5,583 bases of DNA from Clostridia bacterium (GTDB lineage: Bacteria; Bacillota; Clostridia; Oscillospirales; Acutalibacteraceae), in contig JAFOXT010000424.1 of NCBI GenBank assembly GCA_017425745.1, positions 1 through 5,583 of the forward strand, read 5' to 3'. Position numbers and translations under genes: made by a program. Numbering within the stretch: the stretch's first letter is position 1; every line of letters starts with the position of its first letter. Of the stretch, positions 1 to 5,583 are shown piece after piece. The notes beneath the pieces are model-generated. The model searched no databases. It worked only from the letters and a program-made list of their open reading frames with translations, and had not been told where the DNA came from.

Positions 1-687
1 AAGACGAGAGTCGATGAACGCATCGGTTTCGCGTGAGGTGAGAAGTGCAATAAATGAGCTTACAAGACCTACAATTGCAGGAATAAGGTAAATTTTTCGC
101 CACTGTGAAGCGTCTTCCATAAGCATACGGCGGAGAAGAGGAATAAGCATAACGCCCATATTTGCAACAAATTTTATAACTGAATAGAATACCGCACGTT
201 TCTTAGAGGGTGCAGATTCCATAATGTAAACAACGTGCATATCGTGGGGAATAAAGAACTGCACCATACAAGCACCGATAAAGTAGAGAACAATGTTGTT
301 TGAAAGGAAAATAACAAGCATTGCAAAGCTCATACCGAAGGTGTTGATAATAAGGAAAAGCTTTCTGCCGAAACGGTCGGCAAGGGGTCTGTAAAGAAGT
401 CCGATTGCCTGGAAGGGGACAACGAGAATTGAAAGAATATCAAGTACACCTACACTGCTCTGACCGAATTTGGCAAACAGGTCATTAGCAATTTCGGTTT
501 TCATAAGTGTGCCTATCTGTGAAGCAATTTCGTCAACGGCATAGATTAGTGTGATAATAAAAATTAGATAGAGGAAGTAGGAGCTTCGCTTAGGTCTTGC
601 CTTTTCCTTCTCCCATTTTCTGATTTCTTTTTCCCGTCTGAGCTGAATTTTTCTGAGCTTTTCGGGAGTCATTACTTTTTCTTTCAT
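1..687 (-). CDS. MFS transporter, N-terminal part (runs off left edge)
   Basis: This minus-strand reading frame is open from an ATG at 687 to base 1, giving 229 codons with no stop, so the C-terminal half lies outside the window. The first ~36 residues are a charged, Lys/Arg/Glu-rich cytoplasmic tail. Hydrophobic segments follow at about 37-55, 79-99, 109-128, 131-150, 166-185 and 199-216, matching the first six helices of an MFS permease. The loop between helices 2 and 3 carries RPLADRFGRK (residues 100-109), the classic MFS motif A. AAAGGAG (700-694) lies 6 bases before the ATG; a second in-frame ATG at 672 lacks such a site, so 687 is preferred. It should be an inner-membrane secondary transporter or exporter. 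Substrate cannot be read from the sequence. It is divergent from the kinase-permease operon and not closely similar to that operon's MFS protein. Confidence 0.88.
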   Translation of the reverse strand, partial: MKEKVMTPEKLRKIQLRREKEIRKWEKEKARPKRSSYFLYLIFIITLIYAVDEIASQIGTLMKTEIANDLFAKFGQSSVGVLDILSILVVPFQAIGLLYRPLADRFGRKLFLIINTFGMSFAMLVIFLSNNIVLYFIGACMVQFFIPHDMHVVYIMESAPSKKRAVFYSVIKFVANMGVMLIPLLRRMLMEDASQWRKIYLIPAIVGLVSSFIALLTSRETDAFIDSRL

Positions 688-721
688 AATTTTCTCCTTT
701 GTGATTTTATTTGCTGATTTC

Positions 722-750
722 ATTTTATATTAAATGCTTGAAATAATCAA
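722..750 (-). promoter_or_regulatory. Promoter for the leftward MFS gene
   Basis: On the minus strand TTGATT (750-745) is followed after 17 bases by TAAAAT (727-722), a fair sigma-A -35/-10 pair. The predicted start near 715 leaves a leader of about 28 bases containing the AAAGGAG site. Its -35 box is separated by one base from the -35 box of the rightward promoter, so the two promoters probably compete or share a regulator. Predicted from sequence only. Confidence 0.55.
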
Positions 751-766
751 CATTTTTTTGTATAAT
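738..766 (+). promoter_or_regulatory. Promoter for the kinase-permease operon
   Basis: TTGAAA (738-743), an exact 17-base spacer, and a perfect TATAAT (761-766) form a strong sigma-A promoter. Transcription should begin near 773, giving a leader of about 29 bases with AGGAG (790-794) placed 7 bases before the ATG at 802. No obvious operator palindrome overlaps it. It lies back to back with the leftward MFS promoter. Confidence 0.75.
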
Positions 767-801
767 TAATTGATTTTGAAAAAGTTTTTAGGAGACGTAA
801 A

Positions 802-1734
802 ATGGAATTTCACGAATTTAAGCTTGACTATCTTAAAAAAGTGCTGCCACCCGTTGCAGAAAGAGAAATGGGTATAAAAATCAAAAAGATGAAGTTCATC
901 GGCGGCGGAAGCTACGGTAAGGTTTTTAAAACCGAAACCGAAGATGGAAAAATCTTTGCACTTAAAGCATACAGAAGAAAGGGCCTCAATGAAAACGAAG
1001 CTTTTCAGCTTAAAGCACTTTCAAAGGCTACAGATGTGCCTATGCCGGAAATTCTCTGCAGCTACAGTGATAATGATGTATCTTTCCTTGCTATGAGCTT
1101 TATTGAAGGACAGAATGTACTGAGCCCTGTTTATATGCTTTTCGGTAAAAAGAAGAAGCAGGCTTTTGCTGAAAGCGTAGTGAAAGGTATGCTTCAGTGG
1201 CACAGCGTTAAAGGTGAAAAATACGGTAGCCTTGAAAATCCTGTTTACGATTCCTGGTATGAGTTTTATCGCACGGAAATTGTTGAAGGCGTGCTTCAGT
1301 TTACAAAGGAAATGGCTGAAAAGGGCAAGCTTCCTCAGAGCGAATATGAGCTTATGAAAAAAGCTACTGAGGCTTATGACAGAATGGGAGATGAAGCAGA
1401 AGCTCCTGTTCTTATTCACGGCGACCTTAATATTATGAATATAATGGCAGACCCGAAAACCTTTGCTCTTACGGGATTTATTGACCCTTGTGACAGTATG
1501 TGGGCAAACAAAGAGTATGACCTTTATCAGCTTCGCAATATGTGGGGCGACCTTTTCGGCATTTATGATACATATAAAAAGTATGCTGAGCTTTCAGATA
1601 ACTGCGATTTCAAAATTGCCTACTACGGCTTTGTGAATGAAATCAAGTGCTTCAGAAATTCAGGTGAAGATTTTGCAATCTGGAGAGGCATCTGGTCAAG
1701 AAGACTCAAAAAAGAGCTTAGTAAAATCGGTTAA
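802..1734 (+). CDS. APH-fold small-molecule kinase (aminoglycoside phosphotransferase / fructosamine kinase-like)
   Basis: This 310-residue cytoplasmic protein has the APH / choline-kinase / fructosamine-kinase fold, whose members transfer ATP phosphate to a hydroxyl of a small molecule. Visible landmarks in order are: glycine-rich nucleotide loop GGGSYGKVF (34-42), ATP-anchoring lysine in FALK (K55) with a likely partner E66, Brenner-type catalytic motif HGDLNIMN (206-213; catalytic D208, metal-binding N213), and the metal-binding aspartate in IDP (D228), followed by EYDL (238-241). The IDP...EYDL arrangement resembles fructosamine/ketosamine kinases more than classic resistance APHs, but the HGDLW-x-GN signature of fructosamine kinases is not exact. 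Length is normal for the family and no key residue is missing. AGGAG lies 7 bases before the ATG. It is first in an operon with an MFS permease 16 bp downstream, suggesting phosphorylation of an imported substrate (inference). An antibiotic-modifying role cannot be excluded. Confidence 0.85.
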   Translation: MEFHEFKLDYLKKVLPPVAEREMGIKIKKMKFIGGGSYGKVFKTETEDGKIFALKAYRRKGLNENEAFQLKALSKATDVPMPEILCSYSDNDVSFLAMSFIEGQNVLSPVYMLFGKKKKQAFAESVVKGMLQWHSVKGEKYGSLENPVYDSWYEFYRTEIVEGVLQFTKEMAEKGKLPQSEYELMKKATEAYDRMGDEAEAPVLIHGDLNIMNIMADPKTFALTGFIDPCDSMWANKEYDLYQLRNMWGDLFGIYDTYKKYAELSDNCDFKIAYYGFVNEIKCFRNSGEDFAIWRGIWSRRLKKELSKIG

Positions 1735-1750
1735 TAGAAAGGAATAATCA

Positions 1751-2914
1751 ATGATACTTGTTCTTTGTGTTATTTATATAATTTTCATAGCCCTTGGTCT
1801 GCCTGACTCACTTCTCGGTGTAGTGTGGCCTGTTGTGCATAAAGAATTCGGTCTCCCTGAAAGCTTTGCTTCGGTTTTCAGTATTATCGTGGGATTCGGA
1901 ACGGGCGGTGTCAGCTTCGTTGCAGGTACACTTCTTCGTAAATTCGGTACGGCTAAGGTTGCTCTTGCTTCAATTCTTATAACTGCAATAGGCCTTGTCG
2001 GTATCAGCCTTTCACCGAATATTGTTCTGATGATTATCTTCTCGGTAATTCTCGGTTACGGTGCAGGTGCAATTGATACAGGTCTTAATAATTTTGTTTC
2101 TCTTCATTACAAGGCATCACATATGAATTTTCTTCATTGCTTCTGGGGTGTTGGTGTAACGGTCAGTCCGCTGATTATGTCTGCATTTCTTGGCGATGGT
2201 GAAGGCTCATGGCGCAGCGGTTACAGAATAGTCGCACTTCTGCAGATAATTATCGGTGTTATTGCTCTTGTTGCTTTCAGAAAGTGGGAAGCAATTGAAA
2301 AAGGCTCAGACGAAGCAGAAGGTACAGAAGAAAAAAGCGGAAAAACTCTTCGCGATGTATTGAAAATGAAAGGTGTTCTGACAAGCATACTGTCACTTGG
2401 CTTTTATTGCGGAATGGAATTTCTGATGGGCACCTGGGGAGCAACCTATGCGGTCAATGTGTTTGCGCTGAGTCCTGCTGATGCTGCAAAATGGGTGTCA
2501 CTTTTCTTTGGCGGAATTATGCTTGGCAGATTTGTTGCAGGTTTTGCTTCTATGAAGCTCAACGACAACAAAATGATAAAAAGCGGAATGCTCATTGCGT
2601 TTATCGGTATATTGTTCCTTGCTCTGCCGATAGGCAAAGTATCGCTTTACGGGTTTCTTGTTATAGGCTTCGGCTTCGGTCCGATTTTTCCGAGTATACT
2701 TCACTCAATTCCTGAAAAGTTCGGAAAAGAGTTTTCTGCTGATATAACAGGCTTTCATATGGGCGGTGCTTACGCAATAGGTTTTGCCGTTCAGATGATT
2801 TTCGGTTTTGTTGCTTCAGCAACTACATTTAAAATCACACCGTTTGTTCTTATGGGAGTGTGCGCAATAATGGTTCTTATGAATGAAAACACACTTAAAA
2901 CGCTAAAGAAATAA
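1751..2914 (+). CDS. MFS permease, FHS/FucP-like (sugar transporter type)
   Basis: This 387-residue, highly hydrophobic protein has about twelve predicted membrane helices in two blocks, joined by a charged cytoplasmic linker rich in Glu, Lys and Gly (about 178-205), the usual MFS architecture and length. Features reminiscent of the fucose/glucose:H+ symporter (FHS) group are the LGYGAGAIDTGLNN segment (101-114), NFLHCFWGVG (126-135) in the helix 4-5 region, and GFGFGPIFPS (306-315) in the second half. It probably imports a sugar or related polar solute with protons. Specificity cannot be assigned. GAAAGGA (1737-1743) lies 7 bases before the ATG. Only 16 bp separate it from the kinase stop codon, so the two are co-transcribed. 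A strong hairpin terminator starts 8 bases after its stop. Export rather than import is an alternative. No frameshift or truncation is seen. Confidence 0.85.
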   Translation: MILVLCVIYIIFIALGLPDSLLGVVWPVVHKEFGLPESFASVFSIIVGFGTGGVSFVAGTLLRKFGTAKVALASILITAIGLVGISLSPNIVLMIIFSVILGYGAGAIDTGLNNFVSLHYKASHMNFLHCFWGVGVTVSPLIMSAFLGDGEGSWRSGYRIVALLQIIIGVIALVAFRKWEAIEKGSDEAEGTEEKSGKTLRDVLKMKGVLTSILSLGFYCGMEFLMGTWGATYAVNVFALSPADAAKWVSLFFGGIMLGRFVAGFASMKLNDNKMIKSGMLIAFIGILFLALPIGKVSLYGFLVIGFGFGPIFPSILHSIPEKFGKEFSADITGFHMGGAYAIGFAVQMIFGFVASATTFKITPFVLMGVCAIMVLMNENTLKTLKK

Positions 2915-2922
2915 AAATAAAC

Positions 2923-2954
2923 AAACCGTTGTATCTCTGTGTACAACGGTTTTT
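2923..2954 (+). terminator. Rho-independent terminator, probably bidirectional
   Basis: An 11-bp perfect inverted repeat (2923-2933 pairs with 2942-2952, AAACCGTTGTA / TACAACGGTTT) closes an 8-base loop and runs into a T stretch (2950-2954) on the plus strand. It begins 8 bases after the permease stop. Read on the minus strand, the same stem is followed by an interrupted T-rich run (TTTGTTTATTTTTATTT) and lies 18-47 bases beyond the hydrolase stop, so it can serve both convergent genes. Confidence 0.9.
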
Positions 2955-2969
2955 AATATATCTCTTTGT

Positions 2970-3908
2970 TTATTTTTCAATATATTTTTCACAGAAAGCA
3001 TAGGCATCCTCAAAGCACTCTCTGCTCTTTTGGAAAAGAGGAACAATTGACCATGCGTGCTGAGCACTTATATCGTCGATTTTAAAAAGACGGTAGGGGA
3101 TGTTGAACTCTCTTAAGTCATTTGCCATATCAAAAGCTTCAAATCTCAGCTTGTCTCTTGTTGCCCAAGCCATAAACACAGGGGGGAAATTTTTTGTGAC
3201 AACAGGGGAAGCAAGCTTTCCTTCTTCAGTTTTAAGCCAGTTTTTGAAATCTTCGATTTTCATTCCGAAAAAGCTTTTGAACATTGTTGCAAGGTCGGGG
3301 AATTTTGATTGCTCTTTGGTTTCATCAGAAAGTCGCTCCAGACTGAAACAGCCTGAAAGGCTTACCATTGCCCTTACCTTGAAATTGTTTCTGCTTTGGA
3401 ATGTAAGCTCGTTTTTCTCATAAAGAGTAAAATCCGACATAGCTGATGCAACATGAGAAATAAAATAACCGCCTGCACTTTCACCTGCAAGAATAACATT
3501 TTCAAGGTCAAGGTTCCATTTTTCTGCATTGTCAACTATGAAATCAATTGCAGAAAAACAGTCCTGAATCGCAAAGGGAAAAACCTTCTGCGGTGCGTAG
3601 CAATAGCTGACTGAGGCAGTGAAGTAACCTTTTTCTGCCCACAGAGCAATATAACGGTTTCGCATTTCAGTTATACCTGAAAGCCATGAGCCGCCGTGAA
3701 TATAAATAAGTAGGGGCTTCTTTTGATTCTCGGTTCCTTTTTTGCAGTAAGTATTGATATACTGAAGCTTTTCGTTTCCGTATTTTATTTTTCTTTCATA
3801 AATCAGATTTTCGGGAGTTGGTCTTACAGTAAGAGCATAAACGAGTCCTTCTGTAAAATTATACCATTTCTGTGCGACAAGACCTCGCATATAAAGTTTT
3901 TTATCCAT
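2970..3908 (-). CDS. Alpha/beta-hydrolase, HSL/Aes-type esterase or carboxylesterase
   Basis: With the start chosen at 3908 this protein has 312 residues, typical of the hormone-sensitive-lipase / Aes esterase family. The oxyanion-hole motif HGGSW lies at 71-75, the nucleophile elbow GESAGG at 142-147 (catalytic S144), the probable acid is D252 in ATRDKLR, and the base is H284 in AQHAWS, so the triad is complete. No signal peptide or membrane anchor is evident, implying a cytoplasmic enzyme that hydrolyses small esters, such as acetyl groups on sugars or xenobiotic esters. The exact substrate is unknown. A longer start at 3914 is possible, but AAAGGAG would then sit only 2 bases away, against 8 bases for 3908. 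It is a single-gene unit, convergent with the permease operon and divergent from the BlaI-type repressor. A beta-lactamase role is not supported: the motifs are esterase motifs. Confidence 0.87.
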   Translation of the reverse strand: MDKKLYMRGLVAQKWYNFTEGLVYALTVRPTPENLIYERKIKYGNEKLQYINTYCKKGTENQKKPLLIYIHGGSWLSGITEMRNRYIALWAEKGYFTASVSYCYAPQKVFPFAIQDCFSAIDFIVDNAEKWNLDLENVILAGESAGGYFISHVASAMSDFTLYEKNELTFQSRNNFKVRAMVSLSGCFSLERLSDETKEQSKFPDLATMFKSFFGMKIEDFKNWLKTEEGKLASPVVTKNFPPVFMAWATRDKLRFEAFDMANDLREFNIPYRLFKIDDISAQHAWSIVPLFQKSRECFEDAYAFCEKYIEK

Positions 3909-3916
3909 ATTCATCT

Positions 3917-3923
3917 CTCCTTT
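3917..3923 (-). promoter_or_regulatory. Ribosome binding site deciding the hydrolase start
   Basis: AAAGGAG on the minus strand (3923-3917) is 2 bases before the ATG at 3914 but 8 bases before the in-frame ATG at 3908. Normal Shine-Dalgarno spacing favours 3908, removing two residues from the longest reading frame. Confidence 0.7.
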
Positions 3924-3930
3924 AAAACTT

Positions 3931-3958
3931 ATTATACTCTTTATTTTTCCGAGGTCAA
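3931..3958 (-). promoter_or_regulatory. Promoter for the hydrolase
   Basis: On the minus strand TTGACC (3958-3953), a 16-base spacer and a perfect TATAAT (3936-3931) form a strong sigma-A promoter. The start predicted near 3924 leaves a very short leader, with the ribosome binding site almost at the 5' end. Its -35 box is 32 bases from the -35 box of the divergent repressor promoter. No GTTTAA-type operator overlaps it. Confidence 0.72.
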
Positions 3959-3990
3959 TTATTAATTTTCACAAATTTTTATGAAAACTA

Positions 3991-4019
3991 TTGACAAATG
4001 AGGTTTAATGCGTTAAACT
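3991..4019 (+). promoter_or_regulatory. Promoter of the BlaI/M56 operon
   Basis: A perfect TTGACA (3991-3996), a 17-base spacer and TAAACT (4014-4019, 4 of 6 matches to the -10 consensus) mark a sigma-A promoter with predicted start near 4026. Operator palindrome 1 covers most of the spacer and nearly all of the -10 box, so a bound repressor would block RNA polymerase. A strong -35 with a modest -10 inside an operator fits an autorepressed promoter. Confidence 0.68.
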
Positions 4020-4027
4020 TCATTTGT
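3994..4027. repeat. 34-bp near-perfect palindrome around operator 1
   Basis: Fifteen-base arms (3994-4008 and 4013-4027) flank a 4-base centre TGCG. The only mismatch is G4002 against T4019. The outer half-arms ACAAATGA / TCATTTGT extend well beyond the inner GTTTAA / TTAAAC operator core and span the promoter from the -35 edge to the predicted transcription start. It could be one extended repressor site, two nested sites, or a cruciform-forming element. Confidence 0.8.
4003..4018. promoter_or_regulatory. Candidate repressor operator 1 (GTTTAA-N4-TTAAAC)
   Basis: This perfect dyad, GTTTAA (4003-4008), centre TGCG, TTAAAC (4013-4018), sits across the spacer and -10 box just upstream of a BlaI-family gene. 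These repressors bind such dyads as dimers and commonly repress their own operon. The core differs from the TACA-TGTA type box known for BlaI/MecI/CopY. The assignment to this repressor is inferred from position and from the repeated copy. Confidence 0.65.
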
Positions 4028-4029
4028 AA

Positions 4030-4047
4030 GGTTTAATAGATTAAACC
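4030..4047. promoter_or_regulatory. Candidate repressor operator 2 (GGTTTAA-N4-TTAAACC)
   Basis: This is a perfect 7-bp-arm dyad, GGTTTAA (4030-4036), centre TAGA, TTAAACC (4041-4047). It shares its core with operator 1 and lies in the untranslated leader right after the predicted start. The dyad centres are 28 bp apart, and AGGTTTAAT recurs as a direct repeat at 4001 and 4029 with the same offset. In the mRNA it could also fold as a hairpin ending one base before the ribosome binding site. Confidence 0.65.
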
Positions 4048-4048
4048 A

Positions 4049-4055
4049 AAAGGAG
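4049..4055 (+). promoter_or_regulatory. Ribosome binding site deciding the BlaI-type start
   Basis: AAAGGAG (4049-4055) is 8 bases before the ATG at 4064. The upstream in-frame GTG at 4055 overlaps the last G of this site and cannot use it, so 4064 is the start. Confidence 0.8.
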
Positions 4056-4063
4056 TGATAATT

Positions 4064-4414
4064 ATGGAAACACCGAAGATTTTTGAAAGCGAATACAGAT
4101 TCTGTATGATAGTATGGGAAAATGAGCCCGTAAACAGTACCGAGCTTGTAAAAAAAGCAAAAGAAATTCTCGGCTGGAGCAAGGCAACAACCTATACTGT
4201 AATCAGACGCCTTTCAGAAAGAGGAGTGCTGAAAAACGAAAACGCTATGGTTTCTTCCCTTATTACAAAAGAGGAGGCTCAGCTTGCCGAAATGAACGAG
4301 CTTATGGAAAAGCGCTTCGGAAATTCTCTTCCCGCTTTCCTTGCAGCCTTTACAAAGCAGCAGAATCTTTCAGAAAAACAGATTGATGAGATTATGAAGA
4401 TAATTGAAAAGTGA
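4064..4414 (+). CDS. BlaI/MecI/CopY-family transcriptional repressor
   Basis: This 116-residue protein is the usual size for BlaI/MecI repressors. An N-terminal winged helix covers about residues 5-70: helices near 7-19 and 25-36, and the recognition helix in WSKATTYTVIRRLSERG (38-54), which matches the family's W-x3-T-x-Y-x2-I-x-R-L pattern. The C-terminal helices (about 70-116, with FGNSLPAFLAAF and LSEKQIDEI) form the dimerisation part, where family members are cut when the system is induced. It is expected to act as a cytoplasmic dimer that represses its own operon through the paired GTTTAA dyads upstream. The next gene, an M56 membrane protease, starts 10 bp after its stop: the standard BlaI-BlaR1 pairing, in repressor-first order. 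An upstream GTG (4055) is rejected as start because it overlaps the ribosome binding site. The inducing signal is unknown; penicillinase control is not demonstrated. Confidence 0.9.
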   Translation: METPKIFESEYRFCMIVWENEPVNSTELVKKAKEILGWSKATTYTVIRRLSERGVLKNENAMVSSLITKEEAQLAEMNELMEKRFGNSLPAFLAAFTKQQNLSEKQIDEIMKIIEK

Positions 4415-4424
4415 GGTGGCTTGT

Positions 4425-5583
4425 ATGTTTGATTTAATAACTCTGTTTATAAAAGTATTCAATTTGAGTATAAGTGCAGGGTGGATTGTTCTATTTGTAC
4501 TGGCACTCAGACTTCTTCTTAAAAAAGCACCTAAGTGGATTAACTGTCTGTGGTGGCTTCTTGTAGGACTGAGGCTTGTTTTTCCTTTTTCAATTGAAAG
4601 CATTTTTAGTCTGATTCCATCATCAGAGGTTGTGTCACCTGATATAATTTATTCTCAGACACCCTCAATAAGTACGGGTATACCGGCTTTTAACACAGTG
4701 GTAAATCCAATTATCTCCGAGAGCTTTGCCCCAAGCTTTGAAAACAGTGTGAATCCCTTACAGGTTGTGGCAATAATCAGCTCTTATGTGTGGCTTCTCG
4801 GTCTTGCAGTAATGCTTGTTTACGCTTTAGTATGCTATGTGCTTCTTAAAAGAAAAATGCGTTTTGCTGTTAAATCAGAGGGTAATATATACGAGAGCGA
4901 AAATGTAGAGTCACCCTTTATTCTCGGTGTAATCAGACCGAAGATTTATCTTCCCTTCGGTCTTTCTGCAGAAAACAGAAATCATATTATAGCACACGAA
5001 AAAGCTCACCTTAAAAGAAAAGACCACCTTATTAAACCCATAGCCTTTCTGATTCTTTCCCTATATTGGTTCAACCCTCTTATGTGGGTAGCCTATGTGC
5101 TTTTATGCAGAGATATTGAGCTTGCCTGCGACGAAAAGACGGTTAAAGATTTTGAAACCGAAAAAAGACGTGAATATTCCCTTGCACTTCTGGAGAACAG
5201 TACACACAGAAGAATAATTGCTGCTTGTCCTCTTGCCTTCGGTGAGGTTGGAGTGAAGCAGAGAATTAAATCTGTAATGAACTACAAAAAGCCTGCTTTC
5301 TGGGTGATTGTTGTGGCACTTATTGCATCAGTTGTGGCTTCAGTTTGTCTTCTTACAAATCCCGTAACTGCCGATGATATCAAAGAGGGTTATTATCTTG
5401 AAAGAGACAGAATCTACAGCGAAATAGTAACTGATTATGTTACTGAAAACATATATGGTGTAGATTTTGCAGAAACACCGTATCTCTATGTTATAGAAAA
5501 CGGAATAACTACGGATGTCGGTGAGCTACAGAAGAGCGACCTTGACAATGAAAGACTGGATAGCTTTAATTTCCTTGCTATGG
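4425..5583 (+). CDS. BlaR1/MecR1-like M56 membrane metalloprotease (C-terminus cut by window end)
   Basis: The frame is open from ATG 4425 to the right edge (386 codons, no stop), preceded by GAGGTG (4413-4418) that overlaps the repressor's stop codon. Membrane segments appear at about 18-33, 41-60, 113-142, 203-227 and 291-310. The zinc-protease motif HEKAH (191-195; ligands H191 and H195, catalytic E192) and the downstream glutamate in IELACDE (E232) are intact, and SPFILGVIRPKIYLP (163-177) is a typical M56 stretch. A Ser/Pro/Asn-rich loop of about 50 residues lies between helices 2 and 3. After the last helix at least 76 residues lie outside the membrane, presumably as sensor; none of the visible part shows the SxxK penicillin-binding motif of BlaR1, though more sequence is missing. 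By family analogy, sensing outside activates the protease and leads to inactivation of the BlaI-type repressor. The ligand is unknown. Confidence 0.88.
   Translation, partial: MFDLITLFIKVFNLSISAGWIVLFVLALRLLLKKAPKWINCLWWLLVGLRLVFPFSIESIFSLIPSSEVVSPDIIYSQTPSISTGIPAFNTVVNPIISESFAPSFENSVNPLQVVAIISSYVWLLGLAVMLVYALVCYVLLKRKMRFAVKSEGNIYESENVESPFILGVIRPKIYLPFGLSAENRNHIIAHEKAHLKRKDHLIKPIAFLILSLYWFNPLMWVAYVLLCRDIELACDEKTVKDFETEKRREYSLALLENSTHRRIIAACPLAFGEVGVKQRIKSVMNYKKPAFWVIVVALIASVVASVCLLTNPVTADDIKEGYYLERDRIYSEIVTDYVTENIYGVDFAETPYLYVIENGITTDVGELQKSDLDNERLDSFNFLAM

Noticed and set aside
1021..1419. 132-codon minus-strand reading frame opposite the kinase
   Set aside because: It lies wholly antisense to a gene with intact kinase motifs, has no recognisable domain, and its product reads as low-plausibility Phe/His/Ser-rich sequence.
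2446..2715. Three short reading frames (both strands) inside the permease gene
   Set aside because: They overlap well-supported membrane helices of the permease and show no domain of their own; they are frame shadows.
3100..3423. 107-codon plus-strand reading frame opposite the hydrolase
   Set aside because: Antisense to a hydrolase with a complete catalytic triad; no recognisable domain.
2970..3908. Hydrolase as a beta-lactamase linked to the BlaI/BlaR1-type pair
   Set aside because: HGGSW, GESAGG and the D/H triad are those of HSL-type esterases; no SxxK...KTG or metallo-beta-lactamase HxHxD pattern is present.
3723..3965. 80-codon plus-strand reading frame across the hydrolase start and promoter
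   Set aside because: It is antisense to the hydrolase N-terminus and runs through its promoter into the intergenic region; composition simply reflects the AT-rich antisense strand.
3966..3987. Inverted repeat TTTTCA ... TGAAAA between the divergent promoters
   Set aside because: Arms of 6 A/T-rich bases with a 10-base gap are expected by chance in such AT-rich sequence, and it does not overlap either promoter.
4055..4063. GTG start at 4055 adding three residues to the BlaI-type repressor
   Set aside because: The GTG overlaps the AAAGGAG ribosome binding site, which is ideally spaced (8 bases) for the ATG at 4064.
4370..4603. 77-codon minus-strand reading frame over the repressor/protease junction
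   Set aside because: Antisense to two genes whose junction, ribosome binding site and motifs are well supported.

Overview
The window looks like chromosome from a low-to-moderate GC Clostridia member, most likely a gut Ruminococcaceae/Oscillospiraceae-type bacterium. This is inferred from strong AGGAG-type ribosome binding sites, near-consensus sigma-A promoters in AT-rich gaps, heavy use of CTT (Leu) and AGA (Arg) codons, and the style of the BlaI/M56 pair. The species cannot be named from this sequence. No rRNA, tRNA, CRISPR array, insertion sequence or integrase was seen, and no gap between genes exceeds about 150 bases.

Layout, left to right. (1) Bases 1-687, minus strand: the N-terminal 229 codons of a major facilitator superfamily (MFS) transporter that runs off the left edge. 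(2) Bases 688-801: a compact divergent promoter region in which the -35 boxes of two back-to-back promoters are one base apart. (3) Bases 802-2914, plus strand: a two-gene operon, an APH-fold small-molecule kinase followed 16 bp later by an FHS/FucP-like MFS permease. It reads as a possible uptake-and-phosphorylation pair with unknown substrate. (4) Bases 2923-2954: a strong hairpin terminator, probably bidirectional, between convergent genes. (5) Bases 2970-3908, minus strand: an HSL/Aes-type alpha/beta-hydrolase with a complete catalytic triad and its own promoter. (6) Bases 3991-4047: a promoter carrying two GTTTAA-N4-TTAAAC palindromes, the first nested in a 34-bp near-perfect palindrome. 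(7) Bases 4064-4414 and 4425 to the right edge, plus strand: a BlaI/MecI-family repressor and a BlaR1-like M56 membrane metalloprotease, cut by the window end.

The right end is the most interesting part. It is a complete-looking BlaI/BlaR1-type signalling module: membrane zinc protease, cytoplasmic winged-helix repressor, and two candidate operators over its own promoter. The operators do not match the textbook TACA-TGTA BlaI/MecI box, and the visible start of the protease's extracytoplasmic sensor shows no penicillin-binding signature. The signal sensed may therefore not be a beta-lactam. No beta-lactamase is visible; the only divergent neighbour is the esterase-like hydrolase. The rest is ordinary accessory metabolism and transport. 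I found no clearly unprecedented system.
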